The notes under the pieces were generated by a model. The model was not told where the DNA came from, searched no databases, and saw only the letters and a list, made by a program, of their open reading frames with translations. The position numbers were made by a program, and so were the translations under genes. A stretch of DNA of 64,000 bases, from assembly GCF_018390515.1 (NCBI RefSeq), contig NZ_JAHBBK010000001.1, positions 310,001 through 374,000 on the forward strand, read 5' to 3'. Shown here piece by piece: positions 51,582 to 60,439 of the stretch. Source of the stretch: Mucilaginibacter sp. Bleaf8. GTDB taxonomy: Bacteria; Bacteroidota; Bacteroidia; Sphingobacteriales; Sphingobacteriaceae. Positions within the stretch are counted from its first letter, which is position 1, and every line of letters begins with the position of its first letter.

Positions 51582-54500
51582 ATGATTGCAGATGTATTTA
51601 TAAAAAGGCCGGTAACCGCTATCGTCGTATCCATTGTGATTGTGGTGGTGGGGATACTTGCCATACAAAGTTTAGCGATAGGGCAATACCCCGATATTAC
51701 ACCACCTACCGTACAGGTAACCGGTAACTACACCGGTGCCGATGCCTTAACCGTTGAGCAAACGGTAGCCACACCGGTTGAGGTGCAGGTAAACGGTACA
51801 CCAGGCATGACCTACCTGCAAAGTAACAGTACCGGCAACGGCCAAATGAGCATGACGGTTAACTTTGAAGTGGGTACCGATATCAATATTGCCGCACTCG
51901 ATGTACAGAACCGGGTAAGTATAGCCCAGCCAACTTTACCGCAGGAGGTACAGCGTTTGGGCTTAACTGTTCGTAAACGCAACCCCAGTATTTTGATGCT
52001 GGTGGCCATGTACTCGCCAAAGGGAACGCATGATGTTACGTTTGTAGATAACTATACCAACGTATTTATTCGCGATGCGTTATTGCGTACCAAAGGTGTG
52101 GGCGACGTATTTACCCGTGCCGACGATTTTAGTATGCGTATCTGGCTGAAGCCGGATAAACTGGCCTCATTAGGCATGACGGCAGCTGATGTAACCAGTG
52201 CACTGCAAGAACAAAACGTGCAGGTTGCTGCAGGTACCGTAGGTGCGCCGCCGCAAGTGAACGGACAAACTTTTGAGTATACCGTACTAACTAAAGGCCG
52301 TTTAGTAAAACCCGAAGAGTTTGAAAACATAATTGTGCGTACCCGCCCGCAAACCGGCGACGTTGTACATTTAAAAGATGTGGCCCGTGTGCAGTTAGGT
52401 AAGTTCAACTATTCGGGTAACTCCTTTGTAGATGGCAAGCGTGCATCATACCTGCTGATTTATCAGGCACCAAACAGTAACTCGCTTGAAACCGCAGAGG
52501 GTGTATATGCCACCATGGATCAGTTGAAGAAAACTTTCCCGGCAGATATTGATTATGTGGTTCCATTTGAGTCTGTAACCGTTGTAAAAGTATCGGTAGA
52601 GGAGGTAATCCATACACTGGTAGAAGCATTGCTATTGGTAGTAATTGTGGTATTCCTATTCTTACAGAGCTGGCGCGCTACGCTGATTCCAATTCTGGCT
52701 ATTCCTGTTTCTATTATCGGTACCTTCATTTTCTTTATTCCATTAGGCTTTACCATCAACACCTTAACCCTGTTCGGATTTGTGTTGGCCATCGGTATTG
52801 TGGTGGATGATGCGATTGTGGTGGTAGAGGCGGTGCAGCATTATATGGAAGAGGAAGATATGTCGCCGCGGGAAGCAACCGAGCACGCCATGCGCGATAT
52901 TTCCGCACCGGTAATTGCTATTGCATTAATCTTGGCCGCGGTGTTTGTGCCGGTTGGTTTTGTGCCGGGCATTGTAGGGCGCTTGTATCAGCAGTTTGCG
53001 ATAACTATTGCTATCTCGGTATTGATTTCGGCTTTTGTGGCCTTGTCATTAACACCTGCATTATGTACGCTTATCTTGCGTCCGCATAAAATAGATGAGA
53101 AATCCACTAACTGGCTGGACCGGTTCTTTTATCACTTCAACAATTGGTTTGGCCGGGTAACGGGGCGTTACCGTAACGGAGTAGATAAGAGCATTAAGCA
53201 CAGCAAGTTTGTAGTGCTTGCGTTAGTCCTCATCATAGTGGCCACCGTATTTATGTTCAAGAGCAAGCCATCCGGTTTCTTGCCTGTTGAGGATGAGGGT
53301 CGTATCTATGTTACTTATGATTTACCTGAAGGCTCGGCAACTGAACGAACAGTGCGGGTGTTAAACCAAATGATGCACACGTTGGATAGCGTTCCGGGTA
53401 TTGGTCATTATGCGGCGTTGGGCGGTTTGAACGCAATTAACTTTGCCACAAAGTCAAATAGTGCTACCATATTTGTTCAGTTAAAGCCTTGGGATGAGCG
53501 TAAAGGCGAGGGGGAAGACGCAACATCTATCGTTGCTACATTACAAGCACGCTTAGCTAAATATAAGGAAGCTAACGTGGTAGTAATCCAACCACCGGCA
53601 ATCCCGGGTTTGGGTAACACCGCAGGTTTCTCTTTCATTCTGGAAGAAAAGCAGGCTGGGGGTGATATCAAAAACTTTGAAAGTGTATTGCAAAATTTTG
53701 TAGGCGCAGTTAACCAACGACCTGAAATTGCCAGAGCATTTTCTTTCTTCACTGCCCGCACGCCAGCCTATCAACTGGTAGTAGATCGTGAAAAAGCCAA
53801 GCGACTGGGTGTACAGGTATCGGACATTAATAATGCACTGCAAACTTATCTGGGTAGTGCCTACATCAATGACTTTACCATTTACGGGCGTAATTTCCGC
53901 GTGGTAGCACAGGCAGATACAAACTATCGTACCAGCATTCAAAACCTGGGGCAGTACTTTGTACGTAACCAGGCAGGAGCGATGGTGCCATTGAGTACGC
54001 TAACCACGCACAAAATCATCGAGAATGCGCCTTTGATCTCGCACTACAACCTGTTCCGTTCGGCAGAGATAAACGGTAGTACCAAACCGGGCTTTAGTAG
54101 CGGTGATGCTATTACCGCCCTGCAAGAGGTAGCAGCTAAAACTTTGCCTGAAGGTTATGGATACGAATTCTCTGGTCTGAGTCGCGAGGAGATTTTGTCG
54201 GGTTCAAAAACCGTGTACATATTTGCCTTGTCTATCGGCTTCGTATTCTTGTTCCTGGCGGCTTTGTACGAGAGCTGGTCTGTACCATTCTCAGTATTAC
54301 TCGCCGTGCCATTGGGTGCTTTCGGTGCGATATTATTCCTGATCTTCCTGCCAAAGCTGGCCAACAACGTGTACGCCCAGATTGGTTTGATCACGTTGAT
54401 TGGTCTATCAGCCAAGAATGCGATTTTGATTGTGGAGTTTGCCAAGGAGCGGGTAGATAGCGGCTACGATCTGGAAGAGGCCACGCTCGAAGCCGTTAGG

Positions 54501-54761
54501 CTGCGTTTGCGACCAATCATCATGACATCGCTTGCATTTATATTAGGTGTATTGCCTTTAGTATTTGCATCAGGTGCAGGTGCGCAGGCTCGTCAAACTA
54601 TCGGATGGACGGTGTTTGGCGGTATGTTGGCAGCAACATCACTTGCTATATTTATTGTGCCGGTGCTTTTTTACGGCATTACCAAGTTTGCTTATGGCAA
54701 GCAAAAGCTTGCCGAACTGCAAAAACAAAGGCAGGATAAAGACAAGCTTCCGGAAGTTTAA
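51582..54761 (+). CDS. RND multidrug efflux transporter (HAE-1 type)
   Basis: 1059 residues, full length with 12 membrane helices. N-terminus IADVFIKRPVTAIVVSIVIV; TM4 proton-relay Asp pair in GIVVDDAIVVVEAVQHYM; motif LTPALCTLILRP; second half starts HSKFVVLALVLIIVATVFMF; GLSAKNAILIVEFAKERVDSG near TM10. This is the AcrB/MexB class that pumps hydrophobic drugs, detergents or lipids from the periplasm. With the TolC and adaptor genes it forms a complete tripartite system. Placement beside the sphingolipid genes is probably coincidental. Confidence 0.95.
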   Translation: MIADVFIKRPVTAIVVSIVIVVVGILAIQSLAIGQYPDITPPTVQVTGNYTGADALTVEQTVATPVEVQVNGTPGMTYLQSNSTGNGQMSMTVNFEVGTDINIAALDVQNRVSIAQPTLPQEVQRLGLTVRKRNPSILMLVAMYSPKGTHDVTFVDNYTNVFIRDALLRTKGVGDVFTRADDFSMRIWLKPDKLASLGMTAADVTSALQEQNVQVAAGTVGAPPQVNGQTFEYTVLTKGRLVKPEEFENIIVRTRPQTGDVVHLKDVARVQLGKFNYSGNSFVDGKRASYLLIYQAPNSNSLETAEGVYATMDQLKKTFPADIDYVVPFESVTVVKVSVEEVIHTLVEALLLVVIVVFLFLQSWRATLIPILAIPVSIIGTFIFFIPLGFTINTLTLFGFVLAIGIVVDDAIVVVEAVQHYMEEEDMSPREATEHAMRDISAPVIAIALILAAVFVPVGFVPGIVGRLYQQFAITIAISVLISAFVALSLTPALCTLILRPHKIDEKSTNWLDRFFYHFNNWFGRVTGRYRNGVDKSIKHSKFVVLALVLIIVATVFMFKSKPSGFLPVEDEGRIYVTYDLPEGSATERTVRVLNQMMHTLDSVPGIGHYAALGGLNAINFATKSNSATIFVQLKPWDERKGEGEDATSIVATLQARLAKYKEANVVVIQPPAIPGLGNTAGFSFILEEKQAGGDIKNFESVLQNFVGAVNQRPEIARAFSFFTARTPAYQLVVDREKAKRLGVQVSDINNALQTYLGSAYINDFTIYGRNFRVVAQADTNYRTSIQNLGQYFVRNQAGAMVPLSTLTTHKIIENAPLISHYNLFRSAEINGSTKPGFSSGDAITALQEVAAKTLPEGYGYEFSGLSREEILSGSKTVYIFALSIGFVFLFLAALYESWSVPFSVLLAVPLGAFGAILFLIFLPKLANNVYAQIGLITLIGLSAKNAILIVEFAKERVDSGYDLEEATLEAVRLRLRPIIMTSLAFILGVLPLVFASGAGAQARQTIGWTVFGGMLAATSLAIFIVPVLFYGITKFAYGKQKLAELQKQRQDKDKLPEV

Positions 54762-54763
54762 AC

Positions 54764-54792
54764 AAAAAAGGCACCTGTTAGGTGCCTTTTTT
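54764..54792 (+). terminator. intrinsic terminator after the RND operon
   Basis: Arms AAAAAAGGCACC and GGTGCCTTTTTT with a 5-nt loop TGTTA, directly after the pump gene's stop codon. Confidence 0.9.
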
Positions 54793-55114
54793 GTTTACTT
54801 ACCCTGACACTTTTGTATGCTGGTTGTTACATTGTCCATAATAACTGACATCGTTTTCATATGAGTTTGGCATACTGGCATAAGTGAGCTGTGTTAATAA
54901 TATCTTAACATTAGGGGATAGTGAACAGCGTTTATAAGTACTGAAACTCAATAAAATAGTCAGTAATAACCTATAACTTCAGCTTATAACTGCCGAAAGT
55001 GCAATCATCATAGAAAAGTAATATGCCAATAGCAGGGGTGCCAATGGCAAAGTATTTGTTCAAGTGTCGGTGTTACTAAACAAATAAGTATTCACTAAAA
55101 TCTTAAAAACGATT
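54793..55114. other. intergenic stretch, promoter of the first barrel gene
   Basis: About 320 bp of AT-rich sequence between the RND terminator and the gene at 55115. No coding frame or RNA structure was recognised; it presumably holds the barrel gene's promoter. Confidence 0.5.
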
Positions 55115-55702
55115 ATGAAACACATTTCGAAAATTATAGCTGTAGCATCATTTGCCGTAGCAACTATGTTCGCTTCAAACGTTAAAGCACAATCTACAAC
55201 TCCTCCAAATGCATGGAGGTTTGGTATCGGTATCGAAGGTGGTGTACCAACTGGTAACGCTCATGATATCTCTAATGCGATGTTGGGTGGTACTGCAAGA
55301 TTACAATACGGTGTGGCTAATAATGTTGCATTAACCCTTACTTCTGGTTATTACAATATGTTTGGAAAAGACGCTGTGAAACTTCCAGGCGACAATAATG
55401 ACTATAAATTCAAATCACTTGGCATGGTTCCTCTAAAAGCAGGTATCAAAGCTTATGCTGGTGGCGGATTTTATTTTTCAGCTGAAGTAGGTGCAGGCTT
55501 CGAAACTTCTGGCTTTGGCGATGTGAAAAACGATCCAATTCCAGAGGAGGCTTACAAGAAAAATACAAAGTTAATTTTAGCTCCGGGCTTAGGTTATTCA
55601 TGGTCTAATGTTGATTTAGGCGTTCGTTATGAAAACTTCTCAGGACAAAGCAATAACTACGGTATGGTTGCTGCCCGTTTAGCTTACGGTTTTAAACTGT
55701 AA
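55115..55702 (+). CDS. small outer-membrane beta-barrel protein, paralogue 1
   Basis: 195 residues. A signal peptide ends NVKAQS. The mature part (WRFGIGIEGGVPTGN, LQYGVANNVALTLTSGYYNM, LKAGIKAYAGGGFYFSAEVG, LILAPGLGYSWSNVDLGVRY) is an eight-strand-type OmpA/OprF-like barrel ending in AARLAYGFKL. Clearly paralogous to the gene at 55897. Such proteins are abundant structural or porin-like components; function unknown. Its own terminator follows. Confidence 0.85.
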   Translation: MKHISKIIAVASFAVATMFASNVKAQSTTPPNAWRFGIGIEGGVPTGNAHDISNAMLGGTARLQYGVANNVALTLTSGYYNMFGKDAVKLPGDNNDYKFKSLGMVPLKAGIKAYAGGGFYFSAEVGAGFETSGFGDVKNDPIPEEAYKKNTKLILAPGLGYSWSNVDLGVRYENFSGQSNNYGMVAARLAYGFKL

Positions 55703-55721
55703 TTTAATATAAATAAAACAT

Positions 55722-55754
55722 AAAAAGGCCCTTTGCTATGCGAAGGGCCTTTTT
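55722..55754 (+). terminator. intrinsic terminator after barrel paralogue 1
   Basis: Arms AAAAAGGCCCTT and AAGGGCCTTTTT with a 9-nt loop, 20 bp after the stop codon. Confidence 0.9.
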
Positions 55755-55896
55755 ATGTTTATAGAATATAATTATTTCTCAATAATATTTACAATTGTGA
55801 AATAAAAGTTAAATTTTATTGCCTTTTTTATATATTATTGCTTTAATCCAATCATATTTAATACATTAGCCTTATCAAATAATGCCTTGTCTATAT

Positions 55897-56430
55897 ATGA
55901 AAAAAGTTATTGCAAGCCTGGTAATTGTTATGGCTGTATTCGCTGCTACAAGCGTTAAAGCCCAATTCGGTCGTTCAACAGACAGATATGCAGAAACCGA
56001 CTGGCATGCCAGTATTGGTTTGGAAGGTCAGTATCTTAACAAAAGCCCTTTTAACGGTGGTTTTGGACTGAGTGGTAAAGTACAGTATGATATTAATACG
56101 AATGTGTCTTTAACCGGCTCAATTGGATATCTTCGGCTTTTAAATAAGACCAGTGACGATCGTACGCCTGATGTGGGCTTAATTCCGATTAAAGGCGGAG
56201 CAAAAGCGTTCATTACCCCTCAGGTGTATGTAGGTGCCGAATTAGGTGGTGCATTTGCCAGCCCTGGTATTTTCAGAAACTACGCTACCAAAAAAGCTAT
56301 TTTACTTTCACCAAGTATAGGTTATGAGATGGGCCATTTTGATGGTACCTTGCGCTATGAGTTGATGGCTTGGGGCGGGCAGTACCTGAATACTTTAGGC
56401 CTGCGTTTAGCTTACCAGTTTGATTTGTAG
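55897..56430 (+). CDS. small outer-membrane beta-barrel protein, paralogue 2
   Basis: 177 residues from ATG 55897 (MKKVIASLVIVMAVFAATSV, signal ending VKAQF). An in-frame ATG 15 bases earlier is less likely because it delays the Lys-Lys start of the signal. The barrel matches paralogue 1 strand by strand (HASIGLEGQYLNKSPFNGGF, SLTGSIGYLRLL, LIPIKGGAKAFITPQVYVGA, LLSPSIGYEMGHFDGTLRYE) and ends LRLAYQFDL. Duplicate of the preceding gene, separately transcribed. Confidence 0.84.
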   Translation: MKKVIASLVIVMAVFAATSVKAQFGRSTDRYAETDWHASIGLEGQYLNKSPFNGGFGLSGKVQYDINTNVSLTGSIGYLRLLNKTSDDRTPDVGLIPIKGGAKAFITPQVYVGAELGGAFASPGIFRNYATKKAILLSPSIGYEMGHFDGTLRYELMAWGGQYLNTLGLRLAYQFDL

Positions 56431-56458
56431 AGGAAGAGAATAAGAACTTTATAACTTG

Positions 56459-56500
56459 AAAGCCTTAAACCAGTGCTATTGCAACTGGTTTAAGGCTTTT
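56459..56500. terminator. convergent terminator overlapping the aminotransferase 3' end
   Basis: Long stem AAAGCCTTAAACCAGT/ACTGGTTTAAGGCTTTT with a 9-10 nt loop and a following T-tract on the plus strand. Its right arm is also the last codons of the convergent aminotransferase gene, so one hairpin serves both. Confidence 0.8.
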
Positions 56501-57669
56501 TTAATGCGTTTCATTGCCTCGGTAAGCTTGTCCTCAGCAGCGGCATATGATAAACGCATCGATTTCGGATCACCAAATGATCCACCGCCAACAACGGCTA
56601 CGTGCGCATCTTGCAGTAAATATAAAGCCAACTCGTCAGCATCTGTAATAGTGCGGCCGTTATAGCTTTTTCCAAAAAATGAAGTTACATCCGGGAAAAA
56701 GTAGAATGCACCATCAGGTAAATTCACTTTTAGGCCTTCAATTTCTTTTAGCAGGTTGTAAACCAAATCACGACGGCGTTTAAACGCATCACGCATTTCC
56801 AATACCGATTCTAAACCGCCGTTGTAAGCCGCGGTTCCGGCACGTTGTGTAATGGAACAAGTACCTGAAGTGATCTGACCTTGCATTTTATCGAAAGCAA
56901 CAGCCAGTTCTTTTGCCGATGCGGTATAACCAATACGCCAGCCCGTCATCGCATAGGCTTTTGAAAAGCCGTTGATGATAACCACGCGGTCTTTAATAGC
57001 AGGGAATTGTGCGATAGATTCATGACGATCTACATAGTTGATGTGCTCGTAAATCTCGTCGGACAGGATGTATACATGTGGGTGGCGTTCAAACACTTTT
57101 GCCAAACCTTCCAGTTCTGCTTTGTTGTAAACGCTGCCTGTCGGGTTTGATGGTGATGAGAACATGAACAGTTTTGTGTTTGGCGTTATAGCTGCCTCTA
57201 ACTGTTCAGGGGTAATTTTAAAGTTTTGCTCAACGGAAGTATCAATAAAAACGCTTTTACCTTCGGCCAGCTTAACTACTTCCGAATACGACACCCAGTA
57301 AGGCGTAGGGATAATCACCTCTTCACCCGGATTTACCAAGCACAATACTGCATTGGCAATAGCCTGTTTTGCACCGGTTGACACAACAATCTCGCTTGCA
57401 TCGTAATCCAAACCATTTTCATCCTTCAACTTATTAACGATTGCTTTACGCAGATCAGGGTACCCTGCAACAGGTGTATAGTAGGTAAAGTTATCATCCA
57501 TAGCCTGTTTAGCAGCTTCCTTAATGTGCTCAGGGGTATGAAAGTCAGGCTCGCCAAAGCTAAGGCTGATTACATCAACGCCCTGGGCGGCCAGTTCGCG
57601 GCCTAATTTGGCCATTTTAATGGTCTGTGATTCAGACAAGTTGTTAATTCTGTCGCTTAGTACACTCAT
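56476..57669 (-). CDS. class I/II PLP aminotransferase, aspartate aminotransferase-like
   Basis: 397 residues. Typical fold-type I markers: SLSFGEPDFHTPEHIKEAAK, YYTPVAGYPDLRKAIVNKLK, FSSPSNPTGSVYNKAELEGL, LSDEIYEHINY, and the PLP Lys in INGFSKAYAMTGWRIGY, with the carboxylate-binding Arg of MRLSYAAAE at the end. This subgroup covers AspC-type bacterial aspartate/prephenate aminotransferases. Exact amino-acid specificity is not certain. Confidence 0.9.
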   Translation of the reverse strand: MSVLSDRINNLSESQTIKMAKLGRELAAQGVDVISLSFGEPDFHTPEHIKEAAKQAMDDNFTYYTPVAGYPDLRKAIVNKLKDENGLDYDASEIVVSTGAKQAIANAVLCLVNPGEEVIIPTPYWVSYSEVVKLAEGKSVFIDTSVEQNFKITPEQLEAAITPNTKLFMFSSPSNPTGSVYNKAELEGLAKVFERHPHVYILSDEIYEHINYVDRHESIAQFPAIKDRVVIINGFSKAYAMTGWRIGYTASAKELAVAFDKMQGQITSGTCSITQRAGTAAYNGGLESVLEMRDAFKRRRDLVYNLLKEIEGLKVNLPDGAFYFFPDVTSFFGKSYNGRTITDADELALYLLQDAHVAVVGGGSFGDPKSMRLSYAAAEDKLTEAMKRIKKALNQLQ

Positions 57670-57732
57670 GATTATTATTCAAGTTCGAGCAAATATAGAA
57701 AATAACTTTTCTGCTACTTGCTGTGTTATTAC

Positions 57733-57740
57733 TAAATTTG
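57733..57740 (+). promoter_or_regulatory. candidate -7 element TAAATTTG for the cation-efflux gene
   Basis: Fits the Bacteroidota sigma consensus TAnnTTTG, with a TTG about 20 bp upstream near 57718 as -33. It would start transcription around 57747, downstream of the earlier possible start codons, which supports the TTG at 57758 as the true start. Confidence 0.4.
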
Positions 57741-57757
57741 AACCTCATTTTTACACC

Positions 57758-58735
57758 TTGCAACAGAAAAGAAATATCATCATTATAGCGCTTGTAGTAA
57801 GTGTTGTATTAATGCTGGCCAAATTCAGCGCTTATTTTATTACCGCATCCAACTTTGTACTCACTGATGCCGCCGAAAGCATTGTTAATGTAGTAGCAAG
57901 TTCATTCGCATTTTTCAGCATCTACCTGGCTTCACGACCTAAAGACGAAAACCATCCGTATGGGCACGGCAAAATCGAGTTCTTCTCGGTTTTTATTGAA
58001 GGGGCCTTAATTTCCATTGCAGGATTAGGCATCCTTATCAAATCGGTTTACAGTTTATTTCACCCGACCACCATTCGCGATTTGCTGACCGGTGCTATCA
58101 TTATTGGCGTAACAGGTGCGATTAACGGCGCGTTGGGTTATTACATGATTTATAAAGGCAAGGCGCTTAAATCTATCACACTGGAGGCTGATGGCCGTCA
58201 CCTCCTTACAGATATGGTAACCAGTGGTGGCCTAGTGCTCGGCTTGTTGCTCATTCACTTTACCGACCGGGCTTGGCTCGATAGCGTTTTGTCAATAGCG
58301 GTAGGCTTATACATAACCTACAGCGGCTACAAGCTAATACGTACCTCGGTGGCTGGCTTGATGGATGAGGCCGATTTTTCGGTTGTGAACGATGTAATTA
58401 AGGTACTGAACGAGGAACGTAAAGAAGAATGGATTGATATCCATAATTTGCGTGCACAAAAGTACGGCCATGAGTTGCATATTGATTGTCACATGACGCT
58501 GCCAAATTATTTTGACTTGAACCGTGTGCACGAAGAAGTAGCTTTGGTTGATAAGCTGATCAATGAAAAGGCTGGTATTAAAACCGAACTCTTTATACAC
58601 ACCGATCCGTGTTTGCCGCAATGCTGTCATTATTGCAGTATGCCGAATTGCCCCATACGCAGTGAGGCCAAGCGCGTTGATATTGAGTGGACAATGGAGA
58701 AAATCACCCGTAACAAAAAACACTTTGAGCAGTAA
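57758..58735 (+). CDS. cation diffusion facilitator family transporter
   Basis: About 325 residues from TTG 57758. The frame is open from an ATG at 57668, but that would overlap the divergent aminotransferase start and adds 30 residues not expected in the family. Six membrane helices with the metal site F-V-L-T-D-A-A-E-S in TM2, HPYGHGKIEFFSVFIEGALI after it, and the matching LEADGRHLLTDMVTSGGLVL in TM5, then a C-terminal domain ending in a Cys-rich tail (PCLPQCCHYCSMPNCP). Exports divalent metals (Zn2+, Fe2+, Mn2+ or Co2+) in exchange for protons. The Cys cluster is an uncommon addition and may bind metal. Confidence 0.88.
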   Translation: MQQKRNIIIIALVVSVVLMLAKFSAYFITASNFVLTDAAESIVNVVASSFAFFSIYLASRPKDENHPYGHGKIEFFSVFIEGALISIAGLGILIKSVYSLFHPTTIRDLLTGAIIIGVTGAINGALGYYMIYKGKALKSITLEADGRHLLTDMVTSGGLVLGLLLIHFTDRAWLDSVLSIAVGLYITYSGYKLIRTSVAGLMDEADFSVVNDVIKVLNEERKEEWIDIHNLRAQKYGHELHIDCHMTLPNYFDLNRVHEEVALVDKLINEKAGIKTELFIHTDPCLPQCCHYCSMPNCPIRSEAKRVDIEWTMEKITRNKKHFEQ

Positions 58736-59175
58736 TGAAGATATTTAATGTAAGAGTGTATGGCCTGCTTATTAACGATAACCAGCAAATTTTGCTGAGC
58801 GATGAACAGGAGTATGGCCAGCGCTTTACTAAATTTCCGGGTGGTGGCTTGGAATATGGAGAAGGTTTGATTGACGGCCTGAAGCGGGAGTTTCTGGAAG
58901 AGTGTAACTTGCCTATCGAAATAACTGACCACTTTTATACAACCGACTTTTTTGTAAAATCGGCTTTTAATGATTCGCAAATCGTCAGCGTTTATTATAA
59001 GGTGAGGCCATTAGCACCAATCGGCTTTGTTACCAAGGAGCAACCATTCGACTTTGATGGTACACAAGAGCCGTTGCAGGCATTTAGGTGGAAGAAACTG
59101 ACTGACCTGCAACCGCAGGACGTTACCTTTCCGATAGACCAATACGTGATCGACCTGATAAGAAAAGAAATATGA
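58735..59175 (+). CDS. NUDIX hydrolase
   Basis: 146 residues. NUDIX box G-x5-E-x7-R-E-x-x-E-E is present in GGGLEYGEGLIDGLKREFLE plus the next residue E; the usual last Gly is Cys-Asn here, a small deviation. It cleaves a nucleoside diphosphate linked to another group. The start overlaps the stop of the cation-efflux gene by one base, and its end overlaps bioA by 4 bp, so all are on one transcript. Confidence 0.88.
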   Translation: MKIFNVRVYGLLINDNQQILLSDEQEYGQRFTKFPGGGLEYGEGLIDGLKREFLEECNLPIEITDHFYTTDFFVKSAFNDSQIVSVYYKVRPLAPIGFVTKEQPFDFDGTQEPLQAFRWKKLTDLQPQDVTFPIDQYVIDLIRKEI

Positions 59176-60437
59176 CTTTAACCGAAAGAGACCAGAAAGT
59201 AATCTGGCATCCCTATACCCAAATGCTAACAGCAGCCCCACCCGTAGGAATTGTGAGGGGAGAAGGCGCCTGTGTGTATGACGAGAACAACAAATGCTAT
59301 ATAGATGCCGTGTCATCATGGTGGGTAAACATCCATGGCCATGCACATCCATATATTGCAGCCAAGGTAGCCGAACAGCTTAAAACTTTAGAACATGTAA
59401 TTTTTGCCGGCTTTACCCATCAACCAGCTGTAGAGCTGGCTGAACGCCTATTGGCCATATTGCCGGATAACCAGCAGAAGGTATTCTATTCGGACAACGG
59501 CTCAACAGCGGTTGAAGTAGCGCTTAAAATGTGCCTGCAGTACTGGAACAATAAAGAGCAGCCGCGTACCAAAATACTGGCATTCAATAACGCTTATCAT
59601 GGTGATACCTTTGGTGCCATGGCGGTAAGCGGGCGTAGCGCCTTTACGGCGGCATTTGAAAGCCTGCTGTTTGAGGTGGAATTTATTGACCTGCCCAGTG
59701 CCGGCAACATTGAACAACTGAAAAACCATATCTCCAGTCTAAAATCAACGTTAGCGTGTTTTATTTTTGAGCCGCTTGTGCAAGGCTCGGCCGGTATGCT
59801 GATGTACGAGGCTGAATACCTGGATCAGTTAGTGCAGCACTGTAAGCAAGAAGGCGTGTTTACCATTGCCGATGAGGTTTTTACAGGCTTTGGCCGCACG
59901 GGTAAGCGCTTTGCCAGCTATCATTTGCAGCCGCAACCTGACATTATGTGCTTTTCTAAAGGCTTAACCGGTGGTACCATGGCTTTGGGTATTACTACTT
60001 GTACGCAGCAAATTTATGATGCTTTCCTGTCCGGCGATAAGTTGAAAACGCTTTTTCATGGGCATTCCTTTACGGCTAATCCCATTGCCTGTGCAGCGGC
60101 CCTGGCCAGCATGGATTTGTTTTTATCACCCGAAACAGAAGGAAATATTAACCGTATTATTGAAAGCCACCAGGAATTTGCTGAACAAATTAAAACGCAT
60201 CCCCGAGTAAAGGAAGTAAGGCAAACCGGTACCATCATTGCAATGGAGTGGGAAACAGGCGCAGATACTTCGTACTTTAGTAACTTACGCGATACGTTGT
60301 ATAATTACTTTTTAGACGCCGGAATAATTTTAAGGCCGTTAGGTAACATCATATATATTTTACCACCTTATTGCATTACCAACGATCAACTCCAGTATAT
60401 TTACCGCACCATAACCCAGGCTTTGGAAACAATATAA
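59172..60437 (+). CDS. bioA: adenosylmethionine-8-amino-7-oxononanoate aminotransferase (BioA)
   Basis: 421 residues, full length. Class III aminotransferase with BioA signatures: KVIWHPYTQMLTAAPPVGIV, VSSWWVNIHGHAHPYIAAKV, YSDNGSTAVEVALKM, YHGDTFGAMAVSG, the PLP Lys in CFSKGLTGGTMALG and LFHGHSFTANPIACAAAL. It converts KAPA to DAPA in biotin synthesis using S-adenosylmethionine. It overlaps the NUDIX gene by 4 bp and is followed 2 bp later by a di-iron-type protein; no other bio genes are in the window. Confidence 0.93.
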   Translation: MTLTERDQKVIWHPYTQMLTAAPPVGIVRGEGACVYDENNKCYIDAVSSWWVNIHGHAHPYIAAKVAEQLKTLEHVIFAGFTHQPAVELAERLLAILPDNQQKVFYSDNGSTAVEVALKMCLQYWNNKEQPRTKILAFNNAYHGDTFGAMAVSGRSAFTAAFESLLFEVEFIDLPSAGNIEQLKNHISSLKSTLACFIFEPLVQGSAGMLMYEAEYLDQLVQHCKQEGVFTIADEVFTGFGRTGKRFASYHLQPQPDIMCFSKGLTGGTMALGITTCTQQIYDAFLSGDKLKTLFHGHSFTANPIACAAALASMDLFLSPETEGNINRIIESHQEFAEQIKTHPRVKEVRQTGTIIAMEWETGADTSYFSNLRDTLYNYFLDAGIILRPLGNIIYILPPYCITNDQLQYIYRTITQALETI

Positions 60438-60439
60438 CT

